DNA of 64,000 bases from Alsobacter sp045348435 (GTDB lineage Bacteria > Pseudomonadota > Alphaproteobacteria > Rhizobiales > Beijerinckiaceae). Where the stretch lies: the NCBI RefSeq assembly GCF_045348435.1, contig NZ_CP157484.1, positions 2,232,001 through 2,296,000 on the forward strand, in the 5' to 3' direction. Both the position numbers and the translations under genes were made by a program. How positions within the stretch are numbered: the stretch's first letter is position 1; the number at the start of each line of letters is the position of its first letter. A model generated the notes under the pieces. That model was not told the DNA's origin, made no database searches, and was given only the letters and a program-made list of their open reading frames with translations. Below are positions 16,322 to 24,780 of this stretch, piece by piece.

Positions 16322-17443
16322 TCACAACGGGATGGGGGCGCCCACCGCGACGCCCTTGACCTGGGCGTACACGGCGACGCCCGGCGCAAGCCCAAGATGC
16401 TCCCACGACCGCCGTGTGACGCGCGAGAGCAGCCGGGCGCCCGCGCCGTCGTCGCCGAGGCCGAGCACGACCAGCGATTCCTGCGGGCCGAGCGGCCGGG
16501 CGTCCAGGATCCGGGCCGGCAGGATGTTGATGATGGTGCTGGCCTCCGCGGGCCGGAGCGCCAGGCTGACGTCGGCGGCCTGCACCCGCAGCCTGCGGCG
16601 CTCGCCAGCCGGGGCCGGCGGCCCAGGCGCGACGAAGGAGCCGCCGTCCACGCGCAGCGTCAGCAGCCCGAAGGCGGGATCATAGGCGTGCGTCACCGCG
16701 TCCAGGCTCACGGCGGCGTCCCGCCGGGCGGCCAGCGGCAGCGCCGGATCGCTCTGCAGCGCCGCGAGCGGGCCGGCGGCGACGACGCGCCCCGCCTCCA
16801 GCAGCACGAGATGGTCGGCGAGGCGCTCCACCTCGGCCATGTCGTGCGTGACATAGACCATCGGCAGGGACAGGCCGGCGTGCAGGCGCTCCAAGAAGGG
16901 CAGGATCTCGTCCCTGGCGTTCCGGTCCAGCGCCGACAACGGCTCGTCCATCAGGAGCAGCGAAGGCTGCGAGAGCAGCGCCCGCCCGATCGCCACCCTC
17001 TGCCGCTCTCCGCCCGAGAGCGACCGCGAATCGCGCCCGAGCAGCGCCCCGAGGCCCAGGAGGTCCACGACCTCGTCCCAGCCGACGGCCGCCGAGCCCG
17101 GACGCGGGGCCGCCCGCTTGGCGCCGAAGAGGAGGTTCTCCTTCACCGACAGATGCGCGAAGAGGCTCGCCTCCTGGAACACGTAGCCGACCGGCCTGCG
17201 ATGGGTCGGCCTGAAGGTCCGGCCGTCCTGCCAGGCTTCGCCGCCCACCGTGAGCGCGCCCTCGGCCAGGCGATGCAGGCCGGCCATGCAGCGCAGCACG
17301 GTCGTCTTGCCGGATCCGGACGGACCGAACAGCGCGGTGACGCCGGAGGAGGGGGCCTCGAAGGCGACATCGAGCGCGAATGCGCCGACGCGCCCGCGAA
17401 AGGCGCAGCGGATGGCGGGGTGCGGCGCCCGGGCGTCCATCAT
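16322..17443 (-). CDS. modC: Molybdate ABC transporter ATP-binding protein ModC
   Basis: A 373-residue ATPase with Walker A GPSGSGKT (40-47), the signature LSGGERQRVAIGRAL and Walker B LLLMDEPLSALD. It ends in a C-terminal molybdate-binding (TOBE/Mop) domain with the STIINILPARI motif, which is the ModC architecture. The ATG overlaps the modB stop by ATGA; the frame is open further upstream but only as a shadow of modB. It powers molybdate import with ModB and ModA. Confidence 0.95.
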   Translation of the reverse strand: MMDARAPHPAIRCAFRGRVGAFALDVAFEAPSSGVTALFGPSGSGKTTVLRCMAGLHRLAEGALTVGGEAWQDGRTFRPTHRRPVGYVFQEASLFAHLSVKENLLFGAKRAAPRPGSAAVGWDEVVDLLGLGALLGRDSRSLSGGERQRVAIGRALLSQPSLLLMDEPLSALDRNARDEILPFLERLHAGLSLPMVYVTHDMAEVERLADHLVLLEAGRVVAAGPLAALQSDPALPLAARRDAAVSLDAVTHAYDPAFGLLTLRVDGGSFVAPGPPAPAGERRRLRVQAADVSLALRPAEASTIINILPARILDARPLGPQESLVVLGLGDDGAGARLLSRVTRRSWEHLGLAPGVAVYAQVKGVAVGAPIPL

Positions 17444-18126
17444 GCGCGCGGCCGGGCGAAGCGCTTCTCCGCCAAGGTCATCGCCAGCACCACCGCGAAG
17501 GCGAAGCCCGCCATGCCGGCCGCCACGAGATGGGCCTTCCCCCACTGCATGGTCTCGACATAGTCGTAGATGGCCACGGACAGCACCTTCGTGCTGCCGG
17601 GAAGCCCGCCGCCGATCATCAGCACGACGCCGAACTCGCCGATGGTGTGGGCGAAGCCCAGCACCGCGCCGGTCAGGAGCCCGGGCCGGGCGAGCGGGAC
17701 CGCCACGCTCCAGAACGCATCCAGGGGCGACGCCCGCAACGTCGCCGCGACCTCGAGCGGGCGCTCGCCGGCCGCCTCGAAGGCGTTTCGGATCGGCTGC
17801 ACCACGAACGGCATGGAATAGAGCACCGAGCCGATCACCAGGCCCCCGAACGTGAAGGCGAGGGTCCGCGCGCCCCAGAGCCCGGCGACCCAGCCGCCGG
17901 GGCCGTCGGGGCCGAGAAGAACCAGGAGATAGAAGCCCAGCACGGTCGGAGGCAGCACCAGCGGCAGCGCCACCACGGCGGCGACGACCTCTTTCCACCG
18001 CGCCGGGGACCGGGCGAGCCACCACGCCAGCGGCGTCCCGATCAGGAGCAGGATCACGGTCGTGACCGTCGCCAGCTCCAAAGTGAGGCGGACCGGTGGC
18101 CAGATCTCGGCGGCGAAGCCCTGCAT
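17440..18126 (-). CDS. modB: Molybdate ABC transporter permease ModB
   Basis: A 228-residue inner-membrane permease with five to six hydrophobic segments. It has the ModB landmarks: an early RLTLELATVTTVILLLIGTP helix, LPLVLPPTVLGFYLL, and FAHTIGEFGVVLMIGG followed by STKVLSVAIYDYVE. The GEFG element belongs to the cytoplasmic loop that contacts ModC. It lies 7 nt after modA and overlaps modC, so the three are one transcript. Confidence 0.95.
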   Translation of the reverse strand: MQGFAAEIWPPVRLTLELATVTTVILLLIGTPLAWWLARSPARWKEVVAAVVALPLVLPPTVLGFYLLVLLGPDGPGGWVAGLWGARTLAFTFGGLVIGSVLYSMPFVVQPIRNAFEAAGERPLEVAATLRASPLDAFWSVAVPLARPGLLTGAVLGFAHTIGEFGVVLMIGGGLPGSTKVLSVAIYDYVETMQWGKAHLVAAGMAGFAFAVVLAMTLAEKRFARPRA

Positions 18127-18133
18127 CGCAGCG

Positions 18134-18922
18134 TCAGTCCTTCGCGGTCTCGTAGCCGTATCTCTCGATCACGGCGCGGGCCTGCGGCCCCCTCAGGAAC
18201 GCCAGGAAGGCGCGGGCGGCCTCGTTGCCCTCGCCCCTGGCCAGAAGCACCGCGTCCTGACGGATCGGGCGATAGAGCGCCTGGGGCACGAGCCAGCGCG
18301 AGCCTTTCGGGCTGTTGGCCACCTGCGACAGCGCCACGAAGCCCAGCTCCGCGTTGCCGGTGTCGACGAACTGGAAGGCCTGCGCGATGCTGGCGCCCTG
18401 CACGACCTTGGACTGCACCGCCTCATAGACGCCCAGCGCCTTCATGGTCTCGATGGCGGCCGTCCCATAGGGCGCGGCGGCCGGATTGGCGATGGCGATC
18501 CGGGCGAAGGCGCCAGCCCTGAGCGTGGCCTCTCCGGTCACCGCGCCGGGATCGCGGCTCCAGAGCACGAGCTTGCCGATCGCGTAGGTGAACCGGCTCT
18601 CGGCCAAGGCGAGGCGGTCCGCGATCGCCCGGGCCGGCCGCTCCTCGTCGGCCGACAGGAACGCCTCGAAGGGCGCGCCCTGCGCGACCTGGGTGAGGAG
18701 CTGCGCGGAGGATCCGAAGCTCAGGATGGCCTCGTGACCGGTCGCCTTGGCGAAGGCGGCCGCGATCTCCTGGGCCGCGTCGGTGAAATTCGCCGCCACG
18801 GCGACGCGCGTCTGCGCCGCCGAGGCCGGCGCAAGGGCAGCGACCTGCCATCCCGCGAAGGCGAGGGCGCAGGGCAGGACCCTCAGGAGAAGCGCGGCAG
18901 CCGCCGCTGCGATCATCGTCAT
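18134..18922 (-). CDS. modA: Molybdate-binding periplasmic protein ModA
   Basis: A 262-residue binding protein with an Ala-rich Sec signal peptide (start MTMIAAAAAALLLR, cleavage after APASA). The mature domain has VAVAANFTDAAQEIAAAF, ILSFGSSAQL, and FVALSQV. The two serines of the SFGSS segment correspond to the oxyanion-binding region of ModA. I chose the second of two nearby ATGs because AAGGCGG stands just before it; the other (18943) has no Shine-Dalgarno. The inverted repeat at 18950 lies just upstream. Confidence 0.92.
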   Translation of the reverse strand: MTMIAAAAAALLLRVLPCALAFAGWQVAALAPASAAQTRVAVAANFTDAAQEIAAAFAKATGHEAILSFGSSAQLLTQVAQGAPFEAFLSADEERPARAIADRLALAESRFTYAIGKLVLWSRDPGAVTGEATLRAGAFARIAIANPAAAPYGTAAIETMKALGVYEAVQSKVVQGASIAQAFQFVDTGNAELGFVALSQVANSPKGSRWLVPQALYRPIRQDAVLLARGEGNEAARAFLAFLRGPQARAVIERYGYETAKD

Positions 18923-18949
18923 CGGCCGCCTTCGGCGTGGCATCGCGTG

Positions 18950-18963
18950 TACGAGGTCTCGTA
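18950..18963 (-). promoter_or_regulatory. Inverted repeat upstream of modA
   Basis: TACGAG-GT-CTCGTA is a dyad of two perfect 6-bp arms separated by 2 bp, 28 nt before the chosen modA start. Read on the minus strand it is preceded by TATACG, which could be a -10. It is not a clear match to the ModE/MopA boxes I know from Alphaproteobacteria, but its place suits a molybdate-responsive operator. Confidence 0.4.
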
Positions 18964-19092
18964 TAGAGCCGCCTGCGCCCGGACGCCATCGCCAAGGCCG
19001 GACGGAGCCGCGCCGCGCTTGTGCGGACCCGCCGGCCCGGCGAGAGTGGCCGGCGCAGCCGGGGGGCAGCCCCCAAGAACGGGACGGAATGG

Positions 19093-20526
19093 ATGCCGGA
19101 CGCAAGACTGATCGACCTGACAGCCAACGACGTCGTGGGCCTGCTGAGGGCCGGCGAAGTCTCGCCCCTCGACTGCGTCGACGCTTTGGCGGCCCGGATC
19201 GCCGAGGCGGACCCGGCGGTGAACGCGCTTCCCACCCTCTGCCTCGACCGCGCCCGGGACCATGCCCGCCGGCTGCAGGACCGGCCGCCCGGCGAGCGGG
19301 GCCTGCTGGCGGGCCTGCCGGTCCCGATCAAGGACCTCACCGAGGTCGCCGGCGTGCGCACCACCTTCGGCTCGCCGATCTATGCCGATTTCGTCCCCTC
19401 CGCGAACGACATCATGGTCGACAGGCTGGAGGCGAACGGAGGCGTGGTCTACGCCAAGTCGAACACGCCGGAATTCGGGGCCGGCGGCAACACCTTCAAC
19501 GAGGTGTTCGGCGCCACGCGCAACCCCTGGAACACGGACCTGTCGGCCGCGGGATCGTCGGGCGGCGCCGCCGTCGCGCTCGCGACCGGCATGGCGTGGG
19601 CCGCGCATGGCTCCGACATGGGCGGCAGCCTGCGCAACCCGGCGAGCTTCTGCGGGGTGGTCGGCTTCCGGCCGAGCCCGGGCCGGGTCGCCAGCAATCC
19701 GGGTTTCAAGATCGACCGCCTGCTCGGAGTGCAAGGCCCCATGGCCCGCACGGTCGAGGACGCCGCGCTGCTGCTGGACGCCATGACGGGCGAGAGCCCG
19801 GCGGATCCGATCTCGCTGCCGCGCACCGAAAGCTTCCTGGCCGCGGCGCGCTCAGGGTGGCGGCCGAAACGGGTCGCCTTCTCGGCCGATCTCGGGATCA
19901 CGCCCGTCGACCCCGAGGTCGCCGCGATCTGCCGCAAGGCCGCTCTGCGCTTCGCCGACCTGGGCGCCGTCGTCGAGGAGGCCCGCCCCGATCTGTCCGA
20001 GGCGCATGACGTCTTCCATGTGCTCCGGGCCATGAGCTTCGCCGTGGCGCACGCCCAGAAGCTGGAGCGCCATCGCGACAAGCTGAAGCCGGAGCTCGCC
20101 TGGAACATCGAGCAGGGCCTGGCCTGCACCATGGCGGACGTCGCGAGGGCCGAGCGGGGCCGCGCCGACATGCTGCGGCGGACCAACGCCTTCTTCGACG
20201 CCTACGACCTGCTGCTCTGCCCCTCCACCATCGTGGCGGCCTTCCCGGTGGAACAGCGCTATGTGACGGACTGCGCGGGCCATCGTTTCGGCAACTATGT
20301 CGCGTGGCTGGCGATCGCCTACGCGATTACGCTGACGACCGCGCCGGCGCTCTCGCTTCCGTGCGGGTTCACGGCCGACGGCCGGCCGGTGGGGTTGCAG
20401 ATCGTGGCGCGGCCAAGGCGCGACGCCGACGCGCTCGCGGGCGGCAGGGCGCTGGAGCAGGCGCTGGGGCTCGGCCATCGGCCGATCGACCCGCGGCCGC
20501 CGGGCGGGGCGGGGACCCGGGCCTAG
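19093..20526 (+). CDS. Amidase signature enzyme
   Basis: A 477-residue amidase-signature hydrolase. The Ser-cisSer-Lys triad is visible: Lys80 (LPVPIKDL), Ser155 in AGSSGG, and nucleophile Ser179 in SDMGGSLRNPA. The family hydrolyses amide bonds of small molecules such as indoleacetamide, carboxybiuret or oxalurate. It is divergent from modA. An AtzH/HpxZ-like gene, a family whose members act in the same pathways as amidases, ends the modABC operon nearby. This hints at urea- or purine-derived nitrogen scavenging, but the substrate is not determined. Its stop codon overlaps that of the convergent tetR-type gene in CTAG. Confidence 0.88.
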   Translation: MPDARLIDLTANDVVGLLRAGEVSPLDCVDALAARIAEADPAVNALPTLCLDRARDHARRLQDRPPGERGLLAGLPVPIKDLTEVAGVRTTFGSPIYADFVPSANDIMVDRLEANGGVVYAKSNTPEFGAGGNTFNEVFGATRNPWNTDLSAAGSSGGAAVALATGMAWAAHGSDMGGSLRNPASFCGVVGFRPSPGRVASNPGFKIDRLLGVQGPMARTVEDAALLLDAMTGESPADPISLPRTESFLAAARSGWRPKRVAFSADLGITPVDPEVAAICRKAALRFADLGAVVEEARPDLSEAHDVFHVLRAMSFAVAHAQKLERHRDKLKPELAWNIEQGLACTMADVARAERGRADMLRRTNAFFDAYDLLLCPSTIVAAFPVEQRYVTDCAGHRFGNYVAWLAIAYAITLTTAPALSLPCGFTADGRPVGLQIVARPRRDADALAGGRALEQALGLGHRPIDPRPPGGAGTRA

Positions 20527-21146
20527 CCGGCCCGACGGACCTCGACGGACGCATCGGCGCGGCGTCCCGCCGCGACGGCGTTCTCGATCGCGGCTTCGGC
20601 CACCTGGGCGAAACGCGAGCACGGGCCGGCGGGGCCGACGCTCTGGCGGCTGACGCGCGCGCCCTCGACCAGGAGGGAGAGCGTATCGGCCAGCATCTCC
20701 GGATCGGCCGCTCCGACCTCCCGGCACAGCGAGGCCAGCCGGTCGCGCTGGGACCGCTTGAAATCCTCGATCACCCGGCGCGCCGGATGGTCCTCGTCCG
20801 GCAGTTCGATGGCCGCGTTGGCCAGGTCGCAGCCGCGCGCGTCGACCGCCGCGCAGGCCGCGCCGAGATGGACCCACTCGCGCAGGCGGCGCAACGGATC
20901 GTCAGGGAAGGCCGCCTCCAGCTCCGCCCATTTGTGGGCCGCCATGTTCGCCTGGTCGCGAAGGCACTCGGCGATGAGCTCGTCCTTGGAGCCGAAATGG
21001 CGGTAGAGCGTCATCTTGTTGGTGCCGGCCGCCTCCGCGATGGCGTCGACGCCGATGCCCTTGACGCCGAATTTCCGAAAAAGATCGCGCGCCGTGTCGA
21101 GAATGCGATCCCTCGGCCGTCCTTTGACCGGGCAGGTCATGCCCAT
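20523..21146 (-). CDS. TetR/AcrR-family repressor
   Basis: A 207-residue regulator. Its N-terminal TetR helix-turn-helix spans roughly residues 10-55 (ILDTARDLFRKFGVKG, IAEAAGTNKMTLYRHFGSKDEL), followed by a helical ligand domain. The chosen ATG has AAGGA seven bases upstream; an ATG 25 codons earlier would place the start inside the operator. It faces the RND efflux genes across two matching palindromes. It is therefore the likely local repressor of the pump, released by a pump substrate, as with AcrR and its relatives. Confidence 0.88.
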   Translation of the reverse strand: MGMTCPVKGRPRDRILDTARDLFRKFGVKGIGVDAIAEAAGTNKMTLYRHFGSKDELIAECLRDQANMAAHKWAELEAAFPDDPLRRLREWVHLGAACAAVDARGCDLANAAIELPDEDHPARRVIEDFKRSQRDRLASLCREVGAADPEMLADTLSLLVEGARVSRQSVGPAGPCSRFAQVAEAAIENAVAAGRRADASVEVRRAG

Positions 21147-21184
21147 GACGTGATCCTTGTGGCAAAAACTCTTCCGAGGAGGGG

Positions 21185-21213
21185 TTGACGAGCATGTTAC
21201 TGGTCTGTAACTT
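21185..21213 (+). promoter_or_regulatory. Candidate promoter of the RND operon
   Basis: TTGACG (21185-21190), a 17-base spacer and TAACTT (21208-21213) form a reasonable sigma-70 promoter toward the efflux genes. The first TetR-type palindrome occupies the spacer and the -10, so binding there would block polymerase. Confidence 0.5.
21196..21211. promoter_or_regulatory. TetR-type operator, copy 1
   Basis: GTTAC-TGGTCT-GTAAC is an inverted repeat with 5-bp arms and a 6-bp spacer, 50 nt upstream of the TetR-type start. A second copy with the same arms and spacing lies 27 bp further. TTAC/GTAA half-sites of this kind are common for TetR repressors of efflux pumps. Confidence 0.65.
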
Positions 21214-21222
21214 CCCGCCAAC

Positions 21223-21238
21223 GTTACTTACCGGTAAC
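21223..21238. promoter_or_regulatory. TetR-type operator, copy 2
   Basis: GTTAC-TTACCG-GTAAC has the same arms and spacer length as copy 1, with centres 27 bp apart. That leaves the two on nearly opposite or partly offset helical faces. Two sites in one 200-bp divergent region argue for real operators rather than chance. Confidence 0.65.
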
Positions 21239-21345
21239 ACCCCTCCCGTGCAGCGTCAAGCGACGTCCGGCCCCGCCCTTGCAGGGGTCGGCCGACGCCG
21301 CGACGTCGCCCGGTCCTGGGGATGGACAGCCGCCGGAGAAGCCCG

Positions 21346-21615
21346 ATGACGATGCCCCCCGATCTCACGCTCGATGAACTCCTGAGCGATCCCCTGGTCC
21401 GCTCCCTGATGCGGGCGGACGGCGTCGACGCCCAGGCCCTGGCGCGCGACCTGCGCGCCGTCGCCCCGCGCCGGGACCCTCCGGGGCGGGACGAGGCCGC
21501 CTGGCGCGGCCTCCGCGCTCTCGCGCAGGATTGCATCCAGTTCAGGGCGGCGCGCGGCGACGCGGCCGACGCCTCGCGTCGGGCGGCCCCGGCCAAGGCC
21601 GACCGGCCATGGTGA
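21346..21615 (+). CDS. Small conserved-looking protein coupled to the RND pump
   Basis: An 89-residue protein of unknown function. The N-terminal half (LTLDELLSDPLVRSLMRADGVD) resembles short leader-like proteins seen in other Alphaproteobacteria; the C-terminal half is Ala/Arg-rich. GGAGAAG precedes the chosen ATG; a second ATG two codons later is possible. Its stop codon overlaps the start of the RND permease by 7 nt (ATGGTGA), and the permease lacks a good Shine-Dalgarno of its own. Translation of the pump is therefore probably coupled to this ORF. No membrane segment is visible. Confidence 0.65.
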   Translation: MTMPPDLTLDELLSDPLVRSLMRADGVDAQALARDLRAVAPRRDPPGRDEAAWRGLRALAQDCIQFRAARGDAADASRRAAPAKADRPW

Positions 21616-24600
21616 ATTTCTTCATCAGCCGGCCGATCTTCGCCTCCGCCATCGCGGTGGTCATGGTGATGGCCGGGGCCATCTGCTACCTGACCCTGCC
21701 GGTCGCCCAGTTTCCCGACATCACGCCGCCGCAGGTGGTGGTGAGCGCGCGCTATCCCGGCGCGGGCGCGCAGGTCGTGGCCGACACGGTCACGACCCCG
21801 CTCGAGCAGCAGATCAACGGCGTTGAGGGCATGACCTACATGTCCTCGTCGAGTTCCAACGACGGCAGCGCCACGATCACCATCACCTTCGACGTCGGCT
21901 ACCCGCTGAGCACGGCCGCGGTAGACGTGCAGAACCGTGTCTCGCAGGCCGCTCCGTCCTTGCCGGCGATCGTCAACCAGTCCGGCGTGACCATCAAGAA
22001 GCAGAACCCGAACTTCGTCCTGATCGTCAACCTGACCTCTCCCGACAAGTCGGTCGACCCGGTCGCGCTCAGCAACTACGCCTATCTGCAGATCGTCGAT
22101 CCGCTGAAGCGCCTGCCGGGCGTCGGCGACGTCCAGATCTTCGGCGAACGGCGCTACTCCATGCGCGTCTGGCTGGACCCGGACAAGCTGGCCAATCTCG
22201 GCATCGCGGCGACCGACGTGCAGGCGGCCATCGCCGAGCAGAACGTGCAGGTCGCGGCCGGCAAGATCGGCCAGTCGCCGGCGCCCGCCGGCACCGCCTT
22301 CGAGATGCAGGTCAACGCCGTCGGCCGTCTCGCCGACCCGGCGCAGTTCGGCGAGATCGTCGTGCGGTCGGACCCCGCCAGCGGCGCCGCCGTGCGCCTG
22401 CGCGACGTCGCCCGGATCGAGCTCGGCGCGCTGCAATACGCCTCCAGCGCCTTTTTCGGCGAGGACCCCACGGTGGTGCTCGCCGTCTACCAGATGCCCG
22501 GCTCCAACGCCCTCGACCTGCAGCAGCGGGTGAAGGACAAGATGGAGGAGCTGTCGGGGCGTTTCCCCAAGGGCGTCGCCTACGCCATGCACTACGACAC
22601 GACGCGGTTCGTCTCCGCCTCGATGCACGACGTGCTGGTGACCTTGGCCGAGGCGCTCGTGCTGGTCGTGGCGGTCGTGTTCGTCTTTCTGCAGAACTGG
22701 CGCACCACCATCATCCCGACCATCGCCATCCCGGTCTCGCTGATCGCCACCCTCGTGGTGATGAAGCTGCTGGGCTTCTCCCTCAACATGCTGAGCCTGC
22801 TCGGCATGGTGCTGGCCATCGGCCTCGTCGTCGACGACGCCATCGTGGTGGTGGAGAACGTCGAGCGCCAGCTCGAGGCCGGGCTGAAGCCGCTCGCCGC
22901 CACCCGCAAGGCCATGAGCGAGGTCACCGGCCCGATCGTCGCCACCACGGCGGTGCTGATGGCCGTGTTCATCCCGGTCGCCTTCATCCCGGGCGTCGCC
23001 GGCCGGCTCTACAACCAGTTCGCCCTCACGGTCGCGATCTCGGTGGGCATCTCGGCCTTCAACTCGCTGACTCTCAGCCCGGCGCTCAGCGCCGCCTTCC
23101 TGCGCCACCGCCCGCCGACGAGCTTCCCGCCCTTCCGCTGGTTCAACGCCGGCTTCGACAGCATGTCGCACGCCTACGCCAACGGCGTTCGCGCGCTGGT
23201 GCGCTGGCGCTGGGCCATGCTGACGCTGTTCGTCGCCGGCCTCGGGGCCACCTACGCCGTGTGGTCGCGCATCCCGTCGACCTTCCTGCCGGTCGAGGAC
23301 CAGGGCTATTTCTTCGTCGTCGTGCAGCTGCCGGATGGCGCCTCGCTGGAGCGCACCGACGCGGTCGCCCGCAAGGTCCGCGACGAGCTGCAGCGCACGC
23401 CCGGCGTCGACATCGTCGGCTCGATCAGCGGCCTCAACTTCCTCACCGGCGCGGCGCAGTCCAACTCGGCCGTGGAGTTCGCCATCCTGAAGCCCTGGGA
23501 CGAGCGTGGCCCGGACCAGAACGCCTCCAAGATCGTCGCCTCGGTTCGGCCGAAACTCCTCCAGATCCCCGACGCGTTCGCGCTGAGCTTCGACCCGCCC
23601 TCCATCCCGGGACTGGGCTCGACGGGCGGCTTCGAGTTCCAGGTCCAGGATCTCACCGGGCGCGGCAGCGCTGCCCTGAACGAGGCCACGCAGGCCCTCA
23701 TCGCCGAGGCGCGCAAGCAGCCCGAGCTCAACCCGCAGCAGATCTTCACCAGCTTCAGCACCTCGACGCCGCAGTTCAACTACGACCTCGACCGCAACAA
23801 GGCGAAGATGATGGGGCTCAACCTGCCCGACATCTTCAACACGCTGCAGATCTATCTCGGATCCCTATACGTGAACGATTTCAATATGTTCGGTCGGACG
23901 TTCCGGGTCACCCTGCAGGCCGATCAGGGCGCCCGCGGCTCGGCCGCCGACATCTCGCGCCTCTATGTCCGCAACGGATCGGGCGGCATGGTGCCGCTCA
24001 GCACGCTCGGATCGCTGAAGCCGGTGGTCGGGCCCGAGACCGTGCCCCATTACAACAACAACCCCTCGGCGCTGATCAATGGCGGGGCAGCGCCCGGCTT
24101 CAGCTCCGGCCAGGCCGTCGCCGCCATGCAGCGTGCGGCGGCGACCGCCCTGCCGCGCGACTTCGGCTACGAGTGGACGGGCATCACCTTCCAGGAGCTC
24201 AAGGCCGGCTCCGTCGCCACCCTGGTGTTCGGGCTCGCGATCGTCTTCGTGTTCCTGATCCTGGCGGCCCAGTATGAGAGCTGGTCGATGCCGTTCATGG
24301 TGCTCCTGGCCGTGCCGCTCGCGCTCTTCGGCGCGGTCGGGGCGCTGTGGGTGCGCGGCCTGCAGATCGACGTCTACTCGCAGATCGGCTTCGTCATGCT
24401 GATCGGCCTGGCGGCGAAGAACGCGATCCTGATCGTGGAGTTCGCCAAGCGCCGGCGCGAGGAGGGCCTCGACATCGTCGAGGCGGCCATGGAGGCCGCC
24501 CGCCTGCGGCTGCGGCCCATCCTGATGACCGCCTTCGCGTTCATCCTCGGCGTGGTTCCGTTGATGCTCGCCACCGGCGCCGGGGCCGCCAGCCGCCAGT

Positions 24601-24764
24601 CGATCGGCACCACGGTGTTCGGCGGCATGGTGGCCGCCACCATCCTGACCCTGGTCTTCACCCCGGTGTTCTACGCCGTCATCGAGCGCGCCCGCGAACG
24701 GGGCGCCGCCGAGCCGGCCGTCCCCCATCCCGCCGCGGCTCCCCACGCCGAAGCCGCCGAATAA
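21609..24764 (+). CDS. RND multidrug efflux permease (HAE1/AcrB-like)
   Basis: A 1051-residue inner-membrane antiporter. It has the typical N-terminus (MVNFFISRPIFASAIAVVMV), two large periplasmic loops and twelve membrane segments. Proton-relay residues are present: Asp409 and Asp410 in GLVVDDAIVVVEN (fourth helix) and Lys937 in GLAAKNAILIVEF (tenth helix). These define the HAE1 drug-export group rather than metal exporters. It is followed 16 nt later by the membrane-fusion protein. This permease-first gene order is the reverse of acrAB. No TolC-like outer-membrane factor is encoded here, so one must be supplied from elsewhere. Confidence 0.95.
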   Translation: MVNFFISRPIFASAIAVVMVMAGAICYLTLPVAQFPDITPPQVVVSARYPGAGAQVVADTVTTPLEQQINGVEGMTYMSSSSSNDGSATITITFDVGYPLSTAAVDVQNRVSQAAPSLPAIVNQSGVTIKKQNPNFVLIVNLTSPDKSVDPVALSNYAYLQIVDPLKRLPGVGDVQIFGERRYSMRVWLDPDKLANLGIAATDVQAAIAEQNVQVAAGKIGQSPAPAGTAFEMQVNAVGRLADPAQFGEIVVRSDPASGAAVRLRDVARIELGALQYASSAFFGEDPTVVLAVYQMPGSNALDLQQRVKDKMEELSGRFPKGVAYAMHYDTTRFVSASMHDVLVTLAEALVLVVAVVFVFLQNWRTTIIPTIAIPVSLIATLVVMKLLGFSLNMLSLLGMVLAIGLVVDDAIVVVENVERQLEAGLKPLAATRKAMSEVTGPIVATTAVLMAVFIPVAFIPGVAGRLYNQFALTVAISVGISAFNSLTLSPALSAAFLRHRPPTSFPPFRWFNAGFDSMSHAYANGVRALVRWRWAMLTLFVAGLGATYAVWSRIPSTFLPVEDQGYFFVVVQLPDGASLERTDAVARKVRDELQRTPGVDIVGSISGLNFLTGAAQSNSAVEFAILKPWDERGPDQNASKIVASVRPKLLQIPDAFALSFDPPSIPGLGSTGGFEFQVQDLTGRGSAALNEATQALIAEARKQPELNPQQIFTSFSTSTPQFNYDLDRNKAKMMGLNLPDIFNTLQIYLGSLYVNDFNMFGRTFRVTLQADQGARGSAADISRLYVRNGSGGMVPLSTLGSLKPVVGPETVPHYNNNPSALINGGAAPGFSSGQAVAAMQRAAATALPRDFGYEWTGITFQELKAGSVATLVFGLAIVFVFLILAAQYESWSMPFMVLLAVPLALFGAVGALWVRGLQIDVYSQIGFVMLIGLAAKNAILIVEFAKRRREEGLDIVEAAMEAARLRLRPILMTAFAFILGVVPLMLATGAGAASRQSIGTTVFGGMVAATILTLVFTPVFYAVIERARERGAAEPAVPHPAAAPHAEAAE

Positions 24765-24780
24765 AGTCCGGAGATCCCCC

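Noticed and set aside
21228..23171. Long frame antisense to the RND permease
   Set aside because: It is only a mirror of strongly biased codons. The permease on the other strand carries its proton-relay residues.
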